NCBI GenBank assembly: GCA_947427325.1
Contig: CANEHP010000064.1
Span: 1-11,073 of the forward strand
Source of the DNA: an uncultured Clostridia bacterium
Lineage (GTDB): Bacteria > Bacillota > Clostridia > Oscillospirales > Ruminococcaceae
Reading direction: 5' to 3'
DNA length: 11,073 nucleotides
This document shows positions 1 through 6,026 of this stretch, piece after piece. Under the pieces are notes generated by a model. It searched no databases. It saw only the letters and a program-made list of their open reading frames with translations, and was not told where the DNA came from. Both the position numbers and the translations under genes were made by a program. How positions within the stretch are numbered: position 1 is the first letter of the stretch; every line of letters begins with the position of its first letter.

Positions 1-475
1 ACGGAAGCCAATGGTTATACTGGTGGGACTGAGCCGTAAAATTCACGAATAGCTCCTGCTGCCGTTCTGTAAGAGCGTGGCGTTTTGGTTTTTCCCAAGT
101 ATGGCTCTTTTTAATTTCCGCCATCACTCCATCGGATGGATTGAGCCGGATATACCCGTCACGAACAGCCGAAGTGAAAACAGGGTGCAAAATCGTGTTG
201 ACGATTTCCATACTGTTCGGCTTAAATCCCTTTTCGTAGATCAGCGACATATAAAACTTCTTGACATCGCTGTACTTAATGACCGTGATATTTTTCTGCC
301 CGATTTCCGGTCGGATATACTTATCATACATATAGATGTAATTGCTTCTTGTGGAATCTTTGAGTTCGTGCTTCATAGCGATGTACTCGTCCCAAAAGGA
401 ATTGAGCGTCATCTTCCTTGTTTCGTACACAAGAAGATTATCCTCCAAGTCCTTTTTATGGCAATTACAATGACT
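1..475 (-). pseudogene. Tyrosine integrase, N-terminus missing, runs off left edge
   Basis: Reading the minus strand in the frame with codons ending at position 2 gives an open frame. From about 454 downward it matches the core-binding domain of Tn916/Tn1549-type tyrosine integrases. Recognisable stretches are KDLEDNLLVYE, the SAM-like segment around MTLNSFWDEYIAMK, DKYIRPEIGQKNI, GFKPNSMEIVNTILHPVF and EIKKSHTWEKPKRHALT. The catalytic domain with its R-H-R-Y residues would lie to the left of the window. The frame has no start codon with a ribosome site. It merges upstream, in another frame, into the virB4 fragment, so roughly 70-80 N-terminal residues (the arm-site-binding domain) are missing compared with family members. 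A shifted-frame bridge of about 20-30 bases (about 452-483) belongs to neither family recognisably. The family call is firm. Whether the break is biological or an assembly join is open. Confidence 0.85.
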
Positions 476-476
476 C

Positions 477-1861
477 TCATACCTGATTGATAATCTCACC
501 CTTTGCGGCAAAGGATTTACCACCTCCGGATACGCCCAAAATAAACTCGTTGCCATTTAAGAGCTGCTTGCGGTCAGCGATAATCATATTCTTGCTGATT
601 ACATTCTGACCGTAGTAAATGCCGTTTTCGTGGTAGATGTCCTGTACCCGAAACGGAATGAACACAGCCAATGATTCCGTAGTCAAAGTGCGGAAAGTAT
701 CAATCTTTCGTGTGCCGAAGGGCATAACGGTATTCAGACCGTCCATCTGCTGAAATTTCAATACGCCGAACTGACAAAGATGTTTTCTCGCTGTGGTAAG
801 TAGGGCTTCGGTGTCATTGTCAAGCTGTTCCTTTGTCTCTGCCGTATGCACCATTGTAAGGACAGCGAACATCATTCGCTGGTCACGGGTTGTCAGGTCA
901 TCAAGAAATTCCTTCATTTCCTTTTTCTGCTGCTCCATATCATAGGGGACGGTGGCGGAAAAGTTATTGTTGGAATTTTGTCTGCGCTGCCAGTTGGTGA
1001 TGTTCGTTTCCACGCCTAAAAGTCGGCTTTCCGCCTCTCTGACCGCTTCATCTGTGGGAACGGGGACAACATCAATCGACATCATCAGGTTTCTGTTCAG
1101 ATCGGTCAGCTCCGCCACCATACTATCCTTGATATAGGATGCGTACTCACGCAGGAAAAGAACTCTGCCGTAACGGTTTCCCATTTTGAAATAGTCCTTT
1201 TCAAACTCCATTGAATCCGGGCAGATATAATCCTTGAAATCGTGTCCCTTCTTTCTCGTTTCCTTTATATCAAAATGGAAAGCAGTTTCTTCCCCCACAC
1301 GGTAGAAATCGTGGAAGATACGAAGCCTCTCGTCTGTTTCAAGCTCCACGCATTTGCTGCCGAGCCTGCCGAAATGTGCAATCAGGTCAGCGCCCACACG
1401 GGCAAAGTAAGTACGGGCGTCCTCCATATTTTTCTTGTTGACTGAAATTGTCATATACTTATCCTGCACGATGGCGTTTGCCCCGGTAGCCTTTTCGAGC
1501 AGCATTTTGTTGTACTCCTCACGGTACTCGTCCAGCTCATCGCCCGTTTTTGGAATCAGGATTGTTTTCTCAAAGTCCAGCCGATTCAGGCGGCGATTGT
1601 TGATTGTGATTTTTGTCGTTGCGCCGCTGTCAAGGGAATTAAGCAGCTCCGAGTATTCAAGAAACATTGCTTCCTTATCTTCACGGCTTGCCACAGCGTA
1701 GTTTATATCCGAAAACTTAAAGGTCTTGGAAAACTTGTCCTTGCCCACCTGAAAGATACCATCATCATAAATGGCGGCAATGGGAACACATCCTGAACGC
1801 CCTTCGGCACGACAAACTTTTCCTTATCCTGTTTGAATAAATTGGTAAGCGTTTTAATCAT
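477..1861 (-). pseudogene. virB4: VirB4/TraC-like conjugation ATPase, frameshifted and truncated
   Basis: VirB4 is the ATPase that energises the ICE type IV secretion channel at the inner face of the membrane. The true start is the ATG at 1861-1859, which overlaps the prgI stop by 8 bases, as expected for translational coupling. This frame gives MIKTLTNLFKQDKEKF and continues to codon 25 (GTG, 1789-1787). The family sequence then resumes one base out of frame (PIAAIYDDGIFQVGKDKF) and stays open to 477. Restoring one base gives 461 residues with no other break. The Walker A motif GVSGGGKS lies at about residues 443-450 of the repaired protein. The frame stops 11 residues later, so Walker B and the rest of the ATPase domain, about 350 residues in normal homologues of about 800, are gone. 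The protein cannot hydrolyse ATP and the gene is dead by two independent lesions. Confidence 0.9.
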
Positions 1862-2219
1862 TTGATTTCAAAACCTCCTTCTGCTTCTTTTCCATACCCG
1901 GCTTCATCAGCTCCAAGTAGGTGTTTGTGGAATGAAACACGAGCTTCTTCGGCATAAGAAACTCTGATTTTATCCACGCATAGATGAATTTCTCTGCGGT
2001 CATTCCGTTGTATTTGATAAAACCGAGAGCCGCAAACGGGGCGGCTCCCAAAATGCACATCCACGACACGGTTTCTGTGCCGACATAGGGTTTCAGAAGG
2101 AAATATAATCCTACCGCCACCGCACAGGCACAGACAGAAAAAATGAACTGCCGCAGGGACAGTCCGAAAAACATCGCTTCCGTGTAGTTTCTGATTTCAC
2201 GGTTAATTTTTACTTCCAT
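1854..2219 (-). CDS. prgI: PrgI-family conjugation membrane protein
   Basis: This is a 121-residue protein of the PrgI family, a small inner-membrane component encoded just before virB4 in Gram-positive conjugative elements and thought to be a VirB3-like partner of the ATPase. The N-terminus (MEVKINREIRNYTEAMFFGLSLRQFIF) is typical. Two membrane segments follow, at about residues 25-45 and 50-70, with a cytoplasmic C-terminal tail rich in lysine. The start is supported by GAAAGGAGC six to seven bases upstream. Its stop overlaps the virB4 start (ATGATTAA). It looks intact, but its usual partners on both sides are broken. The intrinsic terminator of the toxin-antitoxin cassette lies only about 25 bases upstream, so it may be poorly transcribed. 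No promoter of its own is evident. Confidence 0.85.
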   Translation of the reverse strand: MEVKINREIRNYTEAMFFGLSLRQFIFSVCACAVAVGLYFLLKPYVGTETVSWMCILGAAPFAALGFIKYNGMTAEKFIYAWIKSEFLMPKKLVFHSTNTYLELMKPGMEKKQKEVLKSND

Positions 2220-2242
2220 TAAAAGCTCCTTTCTTTTGACAT

Positions 2243-2274
2243 AAAAAAATCGCCACCTTTTTCAGATGACGATT
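2243..2274 (-). terminator. Intrinsic terminator after the toxin gene
   Basis: On the minus strand a 10-bp stem (AATCGTCATC paired with GGTGGCGATT, two G-U pairs) closes a 7-base loop and runs directly into seven T residues. It sits 20 bases after the toxin stop and just before the prgI ribosome site. It ends the toxin-antitoxin transcript and would also block read-through from trbL into prgI. Confidence 0.85.
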
Positions 2275-2293
2275 CATTCCTTTTGAGTTGTAT

Positions 2294-2617
2294 TCAGTTG
2301 TCGCCCGGCTCTCCGAACAGGATTTGCATAAAGTTTCTCCGTCCGTAAAGCACACGGATAATATTTACTGTCTGATTTTCGATTCGGTAAAACGCCGTAT
2401 AATTGCCGCAGACCAAAAAACGGTAATCCGTTTCAAAGTCCACAATAGAGGAAAGCGGAGCGCCGCTTTCGGGAAAGCTGGCAAGCATACGGATTCTCTT
2501 TGTGATCTTGGCAAGCGTACCTACTGCCGCCTGCTCATTGCAAAGCTCCTCCGTAATATATGCTTTTGTCTGCTGTAAGTCTGTGATTGCTTCCGGTGAA
2601 AATTTTATCTCAGCCAT
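2294..2617 (-). CDS. RelE/ParE-family toxin
   Basis: This is a toxin of the RelE/ParE superfamily, 107 residues from the chosen ATG. The start of the fold (MAEIKFSPEAITDLQQTKAYI) and the C-terminal strands (YRFLVCGNYTAFYRIENQTVNIIRVLYGRRNF) are characteristic. RelE members cleave mRNA on the ribosome and ParE members poison gyrase. The sequence alone does not settle which applies, although the Y-R-I...I-R-V-L-Y-GRR ending is common to both. An upstream TTG (2623) is in frame, but ATG 2617 is preferred because it overlaps the antitoxin stop by 8 bases. Such overlap lets the antitoxin be made first and keeps the two coupled. It is followed at once by a terminator, so the operon has two genes only. 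Confidence 0.88.
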   Translation of the reverse strand: MAEIKFSPEAITDLQQTKAYITEELCNEQAAVGTLAKITKRIRMLASFPESGAPLSSIVDFETDYRFLVCGNYTAFYRIENQTVNIIRVLYGRRNFMQILFGEPGDN

Positions 2618-2864
2618 TAGCAATGCCTAACATTTTCTCAACATCGGCAATATCCGTCCAGCCTTTTTCCTTTGCGGACTGTTCTCCTTTGGAAAGCTCG
2701 CCCATCAGCTTAATCACAGCCTTTGTTTTTTCGTATTCCTCCATATCGACAATGGCATATCTGCCCCTGCCGTTTTTTGTCAGGAATACAGGCTCTCCAA
2801 CCGCAATGTCCCGCAGTACCTCCGTATAATTTCTCAAATCAGACACAGGCTTTATATTTGGCAT
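2610..2864 (-). CDS. Phd/YefM-family antitoxin
   Basis: This is an 84-residue antitoxin of the Phd/YefM family, which neutralises the toxin with its C-terminal tail and represses its own promoter with its N-terminal DNA-binding fold. Typical features are the N-terminal MPNIKPVSDLRNY (residues 1-13), the central VFLTKNGRGRYAIVDMEEYEK and a charged tail that ends MLGIANG. An in-frame TTG at 2882 would add six residues. It is rejected because those codons contain the ribosome site (AAAGGAGCG) serving ATG 2864. A consensus-like promoter lies just upstream. The pair sits between trbL and prgI, a place where the ICE backbone normally has none, so it is probably an acquired cargo module. Confidence 0.88.
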   Translation of the reverse strand: MPNIKPVSDLRNYTEVLRDIAVGEPVFLTKNGRGRYAIVDMEEYEKTKAVIKLMGELSKGEQSAKEKGWTDIADVEKMLGIANG

Positions 2865-2895
2865 AACATTCGCTCCTTTCAAATCTGCTGTAATT

Positions 2896-2924
2896 ATTAT
2901 ACCCTAATTCATCGTAAAATGCAA
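2896..2924 (-). promoter_or_regulatory. Sigma-A type promoter of the antitoxin-toxin operon
   Basis: On the minus strand TTGCAT (2924-2919) is separated by exactly 17 bases from a perfect TATAAT (2901-2896). It lies about 32 bases before the antitoxin ATG. Autoregulation by the antitoxin at this site is usual for the family, but I see no clear operator palindrome. Confidence 0.8.
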
Positions 2925-2956
2925 CAGCGTCTCTGAAATTTGCAAAAAAGTCACAA

Positions 2957-3508
2957 TCACAGCCCCATCATCTCACGGATAATCCTGCCGCTCATTTTCA
3001 CGCTGCCGACAAGCACAAGCATATTAAAGAGCAGCTCTCCGATATATGCCCACACCTGCGTTACCGCCGCAGCGTCAGGATTGACAACGGGCGGCGAAGC
3101 GGCAAAAAGTGAAAAGATGATACACGCCAAAACAATGACAGCACCTTCCAAGCAGACAGCGCAGTAGCTCTTTATGAATGATTTACCCACATTCTGGCTC
3201 GGCTCTCCTGCAAAGGTGGAAAGGGGAACGGGAGCAAGGGCAGTATACATATACAGCTTAAAAAATCTGCCGTACACCGTCATAATCAGGATAAAGGACA
3301 TTATGGTGATAAACAGACCGCCGATCAGCGTAACCGCCCATAAGGGGATACTCTCAAAGAAGCCGCAGCTTTCAATGGTATCCACCATCTCCTGCGGCAA
3401 GGTTGTCTGCTGTGCCGAAGAAAATCCAGCGGCGGTCATAATTGTTGAAATCGTCCCCTGCACGATATTGAACAGGGCAAGCATTAACTCCATACCGTAG
3501 GTTAACGC
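2957..3508 (-). pseudogene. TrbL/VirB6-like conjugal transfer membrane protein, N-terminus missing
   Basis: The fragment (178 residues from the first ATG at 3493) matches the C-terminal two thirds of the TrbL/VirB6-like channel protein found before prgI and virB4 in clostridial ICEs. Diagnostic parts are MELMLALFNIVQGTIS, the segment GRFFKLYMYTALAPVPLSTF, GKSFIKSYCAVCLEGAVIVLACIIFSLF split over a membrane helix, and the end SGRIIREMMGL. Three or four membrane helices remain. Family members are about 280-300 residues. The missing N-terminal part of roughly 110 residues should include further helices. The frame stays open a few codons upstream (ALTYG) into the end of the parB fragment. There is no ribosome site before ATG 3493. 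It is therefore the right-hand side of a deletion junction and not a short natural gene. Confidence 0.82.
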
Positions 3509-4062
3509 TGAATTTGAGTATTGCTGTCAGCAGATTCAGTAGCTAAAAGCTCCCTTGATTTTCCCATTAAAGAATCGTGTCCCACCGGGACACCATTTTC
3601 CTTGCTCGGTCTGCCCGCTTGTCGTTTCATCGCTTCAAGTCGCATTTTATAGGCAAAAGCCTTCTCTGAGGGAAGTATCTGCGACCGTTGAAAATTGCTC
3701 TCCACCATTAAAATCGTGGCTTCATCTCTTGTCAGTTCGACAACCTCACAACGGAGCGTTTCAAATCCGGCAAGCTCGCAAGCCTTTTTTCGCCTGTGTC
3801 CTGAAACAAGCTCGTATCTGCCGTCCTTTTTCTGTCTGACGGTTGCCGGGGTGATAACGCCACGCTCCTTGATACTCTCCACAAGCTGAAACATATCCTC
3901 ATCTTCCCGTACTTGAAAAGGGTGGTCTGGGAAATCGTCGATTTCAGTCAGCGGAATATCCCTGATTTTTTGTAGCTTTGCCTCGTCCCGTTCCTCTTGG
4001 GTGGAAAACAGGTCATCGAGTCCTTTCGTTGGTAGAACGAAGTCGCTCTTTCTGCCTACTAT
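3502..4062 (-). pseudogene. parB: ParB/Spo0J-like partition protein, start codon lost and C-terminus cut
   Basis: ParB proteins bind centromere-like sites and stimulate ParA. The frame runs from 4062 to a stop at 3502 (187 codons). It contains the N-terminal leader (KSDFVLPTKGLDDLF), the CTP-binding core with SGHRRKKACELAG, and the second core motif VESNFQRSQILPSEKAFAYK. It ends at SNTQIQR, exactly where homologues enter the helix-turn-helix DNA-recognition region, so about 100 or more C-terminal residues are missing. At the expected start, a strong ribosome site (AGGGAGGT, 4078-4071) is followed 8 bases later by ATA GTA GGC, not ATG. No ATG, GTG or TTG occurs in frame before 3896. Any product would start inside the core domain. 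The gene overlaps the parA 3' end. Confidence 0.85.
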
Positions 4063-4843
4063 CGGCTAACACCTCCCTTGTAAAGTCGGCATAAGCCTTA
4101 GACACCGTGCTGTTTGGCTCATAAGCATAAATGCTCTTGCCCTTTGAGCTTACCTCTGCGGCTTTTACGGCAATGGGAATCGTCGTGCGGTAAATGCGGA
4201 TATGGCTTCCGAACTGCCCCCGCAATGCGTCTACGGTGCTTTTGGCAAGGTTTGTTCTTCCGTCCACAAGGGTTAGGAGAATCCCGTCAATATTTAGCTG
4301 CGGGTTTGAGTGCCGCTTCACATTGGATATAGTTGTGAGAAGCTGCGTCATTCCTTTCGCCGGAAGATACTGAGCCTGAACAGGTACAATCACGCTGTCC
4401 GCCGCTGTGAGAGCGTTCAAGGTAATCATACCGAGCGAAGGCATACAATCTATGAGAACATAGTCGTATCCATTTTTGATTTCGCTCAGGTAGTTTTTCA
4501 TTACCATTTCTCTGCACATAGCGGTGACAAGGCTCATTTCCATTGACGATAGTTCAAGATTGGACGGTACTAAATCCACGCCTTCCTCGTGCTTTAGAAT
4601 CCCGTCATACGGATTTTCGCTCTTATCCATGATAACGGAAAGCAGCTTATCCGAGATTGTAACGGGTAACTCGTCCGTATCCTGCCAGCCGAGACAGGTC
4701 GTTAAATCCCCCTGCGGATCAGCGTCCACAAGGAGTACCTTTTTGCCCTGCATAGCAAGACCGATACCGAGATTGACCGCAGTAGTGGTTTTACCAACGC
4801 CGCCTTTCTGATTGCATATCGCTATGGTTTTACAGTTTGACAT
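4013..4843 (-). CDS. parA: ParA/Soj-family partition ATPase
   Basis: This is a 276-residue ParA-type ATPase (P-loop, MinD/ParA superfamily) that in ICEs supports stability of the excised circular form together with ParB. The deviant Walker A KGGVGKTT is at residues 13-20 with signature Lys13 and Lys18, the Walker A' aspartate is in LLVDADPQGD (Asp40), and Walker B is in VLIDCMPSLG (Asp132). The length is normal for the plasmid/ICE Soj class and it lacks the N-terminal HTH of larger ParA proteins. The start has AAAGGAGG eleven bases upstream. It overlaps the parB fragment in a different frame. The gene looks fully functional, but its partner ParB is broken, so a partition role here is doubtful. 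It is preceded by a long structured leader. Confidence 0.93.
   Translation of the reverse strand: MSNCKTIAICNQKGGVGKTTTAVNLGIGLAMQGKKVLLVDADPQGDLTTCLGWQDTDELPVTISDKLLSVIMDKSENPYDGILKHEEGVDLVPSNLELSSMEMSLVTAMCREMVMKNYLSEIKNGYDYVLIDCMPSLGMITLNALTAADSVIVPVQAQYLPAKGMTQLLTTISNVKRHSNPQLNIDGILLTLVDGRTNLAKSTVDALRGQFGSHIRIYRTTIPIAVKAAEVSSKGKSIYAYEPNSTVSKAYADFTREVLADSRQKERLRSTNERTR
4063..4078 (-). promoter_or_regulatory. Ribosome binding site aimed at an ATA codon (lost parB start)
   Basis: AGGGAGGT is a strong Shine-Dalgarno match placed 8 bases before ATA inside the 3' end of parA. The reading frame entered at ATA is the parB frame. The site shows where translation used to start and is the main evidence that the initiation codon has mutated. 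Confidence 0.65.
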
Positions 4844-4862
4844 CTTGCGCTTTTCCTCCTTT

Positions 4863-5410
4863 CGCTGTATTCATAACCGACCTTTTATAAAGTCGGCTAT
4901 GTATCAGCCGCAGTATTTGTTCTAAACGCCCCCTGCGGAAAGCGATTCGCTTTGTACGGGAAGCACTAAAGCTACAGTGAGCTGCACCGTATCATAGGAA
5001 TTTCACCTCTGCCGGGTTCTCCGCCAGCCGCTTACGGAAGTATCATTATCATTCTGACTGTCATTGCCAAGCTCGGTTGCAGTCCGAGTTTCAGGACGGG
5101 AGTTCTCGCTTGCTCGTTTTAGGGCTCCCGAAAAGTCGTGAGACTTTTTGGGAAGAGGAGAAGCAGTGCAGCGTATGAGCTTTCGTGTTTACACGGAAGC
5201 GATAACAGCGGAACTTGCTTCGACGAGGTTATGGCGTACCCTCCTTCGGGCTATCATCAGAAATAAAGTCCTTAGTGCCTATATATTCAGTTGTCAAAAT
5301 ACAGCGAAGGGAGGCACTCCGTTTAGTGGTTTTTTAACCCCTTCACTTGTTCCCACTGGGAAACGCCCTTTGGGGACTCTGTTTTGAAATTTTTTCAAAA
5401 ATTTTTTGAG
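4863..5410 (-). other. Long structured leader upstream of parA, no convincing gene
   Basis: About 550 bases hold no gene I can support. They are rich in inverted repeats. A 12-bp stem (5126-5137 with 5142-5153, one G-U, loop GTGA) is the strongest. Others are CTCGG/CCGAG near 5073-5089, GTTCCC/GGGAA near 5350-5363, and AT-rich palindromes at about 5383-5410. Two hairpins just before the parA ribosome site, CCGAC/GTCGG (4877-4881 with 4892-4896) and CGGCT/AGCCG (4894-4898 with 4906-4910), share bases and exclude each other. A TTGACA (5297-5292, minus) could be a -35, but 17 bases further there is only TAAGGA. The region may be an untranslated leader, a replication or partition site, or both. 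A plus-strand ORF here was considered and rejected. Confidence 0.5.
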
Positions 5411-5414
5411 AACG

Positions 5415-5455
5415 CAAAAAAGCCGCCTGCTTCTCAAACGAGAAACAAGCGGCTT
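5415..5455 (-). terminator. Intrinsic terminator after the 59-residue gene
   Basis: On the minus strand AAGCCGC pairs with GCGGCTT (5455-5449 with 5426-5420) around an inner TTCTC/GAGAA stem with two mismatches. It is followed by six T residues. It begins 14 bases after the stop of the small gene and separates it from parA. Confidence 0.88.
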
Positions 5456-5468
5456 GACCTATCCCTAT

Positions 5469-5648
5469 TCAGATGTAACGCACAGTAATGTGCTTCCTGC
5501 GAGCTTTCGTGATTTTAATAAGTACATCGTCTATTGCGTCCGTGTATCTGCCTTGTGCTATAAGGCTGTTTTTTAGTTCAATTAGAGAACTGATTACCTG
5601 AGTGCGTTCCTGCTCGGTTAAATATATTTGGAAATTCTTTTGCTCCAT
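5469..5648 (-). CDS. Small conserved ICE protein of unknown function (59 aa)
   Basis: I recognise this only as the kind of 60-residue hypothetical protein that recurs near the partition end of clostridial ICEs. The residues are mixed and charged, begin MEQKNFQIYLTEQERTQV and end KARRKHITVRYI. The middle (IELKNSLIAQGRYTDAIDDVLIKI) suggests two amphipathic helices. There is no signal or membrane segment. The ATG at 5648 is chosen over an in-frame GTG at 5657 because the GTG lies inside the ribosome site AGGAGGTG. A perfect -10 (TATAAT) lies 24 bases upstream and an intrinsic terminator follows, so it is its own transcription unit. A regulatory or DNA-binding role near the element end is possible but not shown by any motif. 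The gene is intact while most ICE genes are not. Confidence 0.8.
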   Translation of the reverse strand: MEQKNFQIYLTEQERTQVISSLIELKNSLIAQGRYTDAIDDVLIKITKARRKHITVRYI

Positions 5649-5671
5649 CTGCTGCACCTCCTGATACCCTT

Positions 5672-5677
5672 ATTATA
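5672..5677 (-). promoter_or_regulatory. -10 box of the 59-residue gene
   Basis: A perfect TATAAT on the minus strand lies 24 bases before the ATG and 10 bases before the AGGAGG site, giving a very short leader. No good -35 is visible at 16-18 bases (the region is CTTTTC-like), so activation or weak expression is possible. Confidence 0.55.
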
Positions 5678-5716
5678 CGGAAAAAGGGCAAAAAGAAAAG
5701 GATACGGTTTATAGGC

Positions 5717-5752
5717 AAAAAAATAGAGCCTCAACCGTAAGATTGAAGCTCT
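5717..5752 (-). terminator. Intrinsic terminator at the ICE edge
   Basis: On the minus strand AGAGC pairs with GCTCT (5752-5748 with 5729-5725) and continues into TTGA/TCAA with one mismatch. It is followed by an A and seven T residues (5723-5717). It faces transcription arriving from lysS and stops it before the small ICE gene. A weaker T-run on the other side may allow some activity on the plus strand. Confidence 0.82.
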
Positions 5753-5760
5753 GTTTTCGT

Positions 5761-5959
5761 TGTCGTAGATATCTCTTTTTTTTCTGTCGTAAATGGCTAT
5801 AACCGCCCATTCTACAAGGCTTTTTTACTGTTTTTACAATGTAGCCACTACAATGAAGCCATTGGATTAACGATTTTCGATTCACCGTTTTTACGACAGC
5901 GATCTGTCGTAAAAATCCGCCTTTGCCCTCGAAGTCATTTGTCGTAAATTTGTCGTAAA
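5761..5959. repeat. TGTCGTAAA repeat cluster, likely integrase arm-type sites
   Basis: The 9-mer TGTCGTAAA occurs on the plus strand at 5785-5793, 5905-5913, 5940-5948 and 5951-5959 and inverted at 5890-5898. A shorter copy TGTCGTA is at 5761-5767. The inverted and direct copies at 5888-5915 form a perfect 12-bp inverted repeat around CGAT. Short direct repeats near the end of a tyrosine-integrase element are typical arm-type binding sites, so this is read as the ICE end. The repeats are seen. Their function is inferred from position. Confidence 0.7.
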
Positions 5960-5991
5960 CCCCTTTTTTCGGGGTAAATTTGGATTAACGA
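5862..5991 (+). repeat. 12-bp direct repeats TTGGATTAACGA flanking part of the arm region
   Basis: Exact copies are at 5862-5873 and 5980-5991, 118 bases apart, one inside the repeat cluster and one next to the lysS 3' end. They might be an attachment core and a secondary or fossil copy, or accessory protein sites. Confidence 0.55.
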
Positions 5992-6026
5992 AACCCGGCA
6001 AAAGCTGTCAAAACCCCGTTATTTTC

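Larger units (their letters stand above)
1..5991. mobile_element. Remnant of a Tn1549/clostridial-type ICE, right end next to lysS
   Basis: The stretch carries ParA, ParB, a TrbL/VirB6-like protein, PrgI, VirB4 and a tyrosine integrase, all on the minus strand and in the order usual for clostridial ICEs: partition genes near one end, integrase at the other. Three of the six are physically truncated (ParB, VirB4, integrase), the TrbL-like gene lacks its N-terminus, and VirB4 is also frameshifted. No relaxase, coupling protein or excisionase is visible. The right boundary is placed between the last TGTCGTAAA repeat (ends 5959) and the lysS stop (6027). The left boundary is outside the window, probably within about 1 kb if the integrase is the last gene, as is usual. 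That estimate is inference. Without the relaxase and with a headless integrase the element should not move by itself. Confidence 0.85.

Noticed and set aside
77..490. Plus-strand 137-residue ORF
   Set aside because: It is the antisense shadow of the integrase fragment, which matches a known family on the minus strand.
5166..5387. Plus-strand ORF of about 73 codons (GTG or ATG start) opposite the parA leader
   Set aside because: It lies against the direction of every other gene, its composition looks like translated structured DNA, and its frame crosses several hairpins. The GTG does have a GAGGAG five bases upstream, so a small chance remains. Conservation of protein over RNA structure would be needed.
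5761..5959. CRISPR array reading of the TGTCGTAAA repeats
   Set aside because: Repeats are 9 bases, spacing is irregular, orientation is mixed and no cas genes are near; ICE arm sites explain them better.
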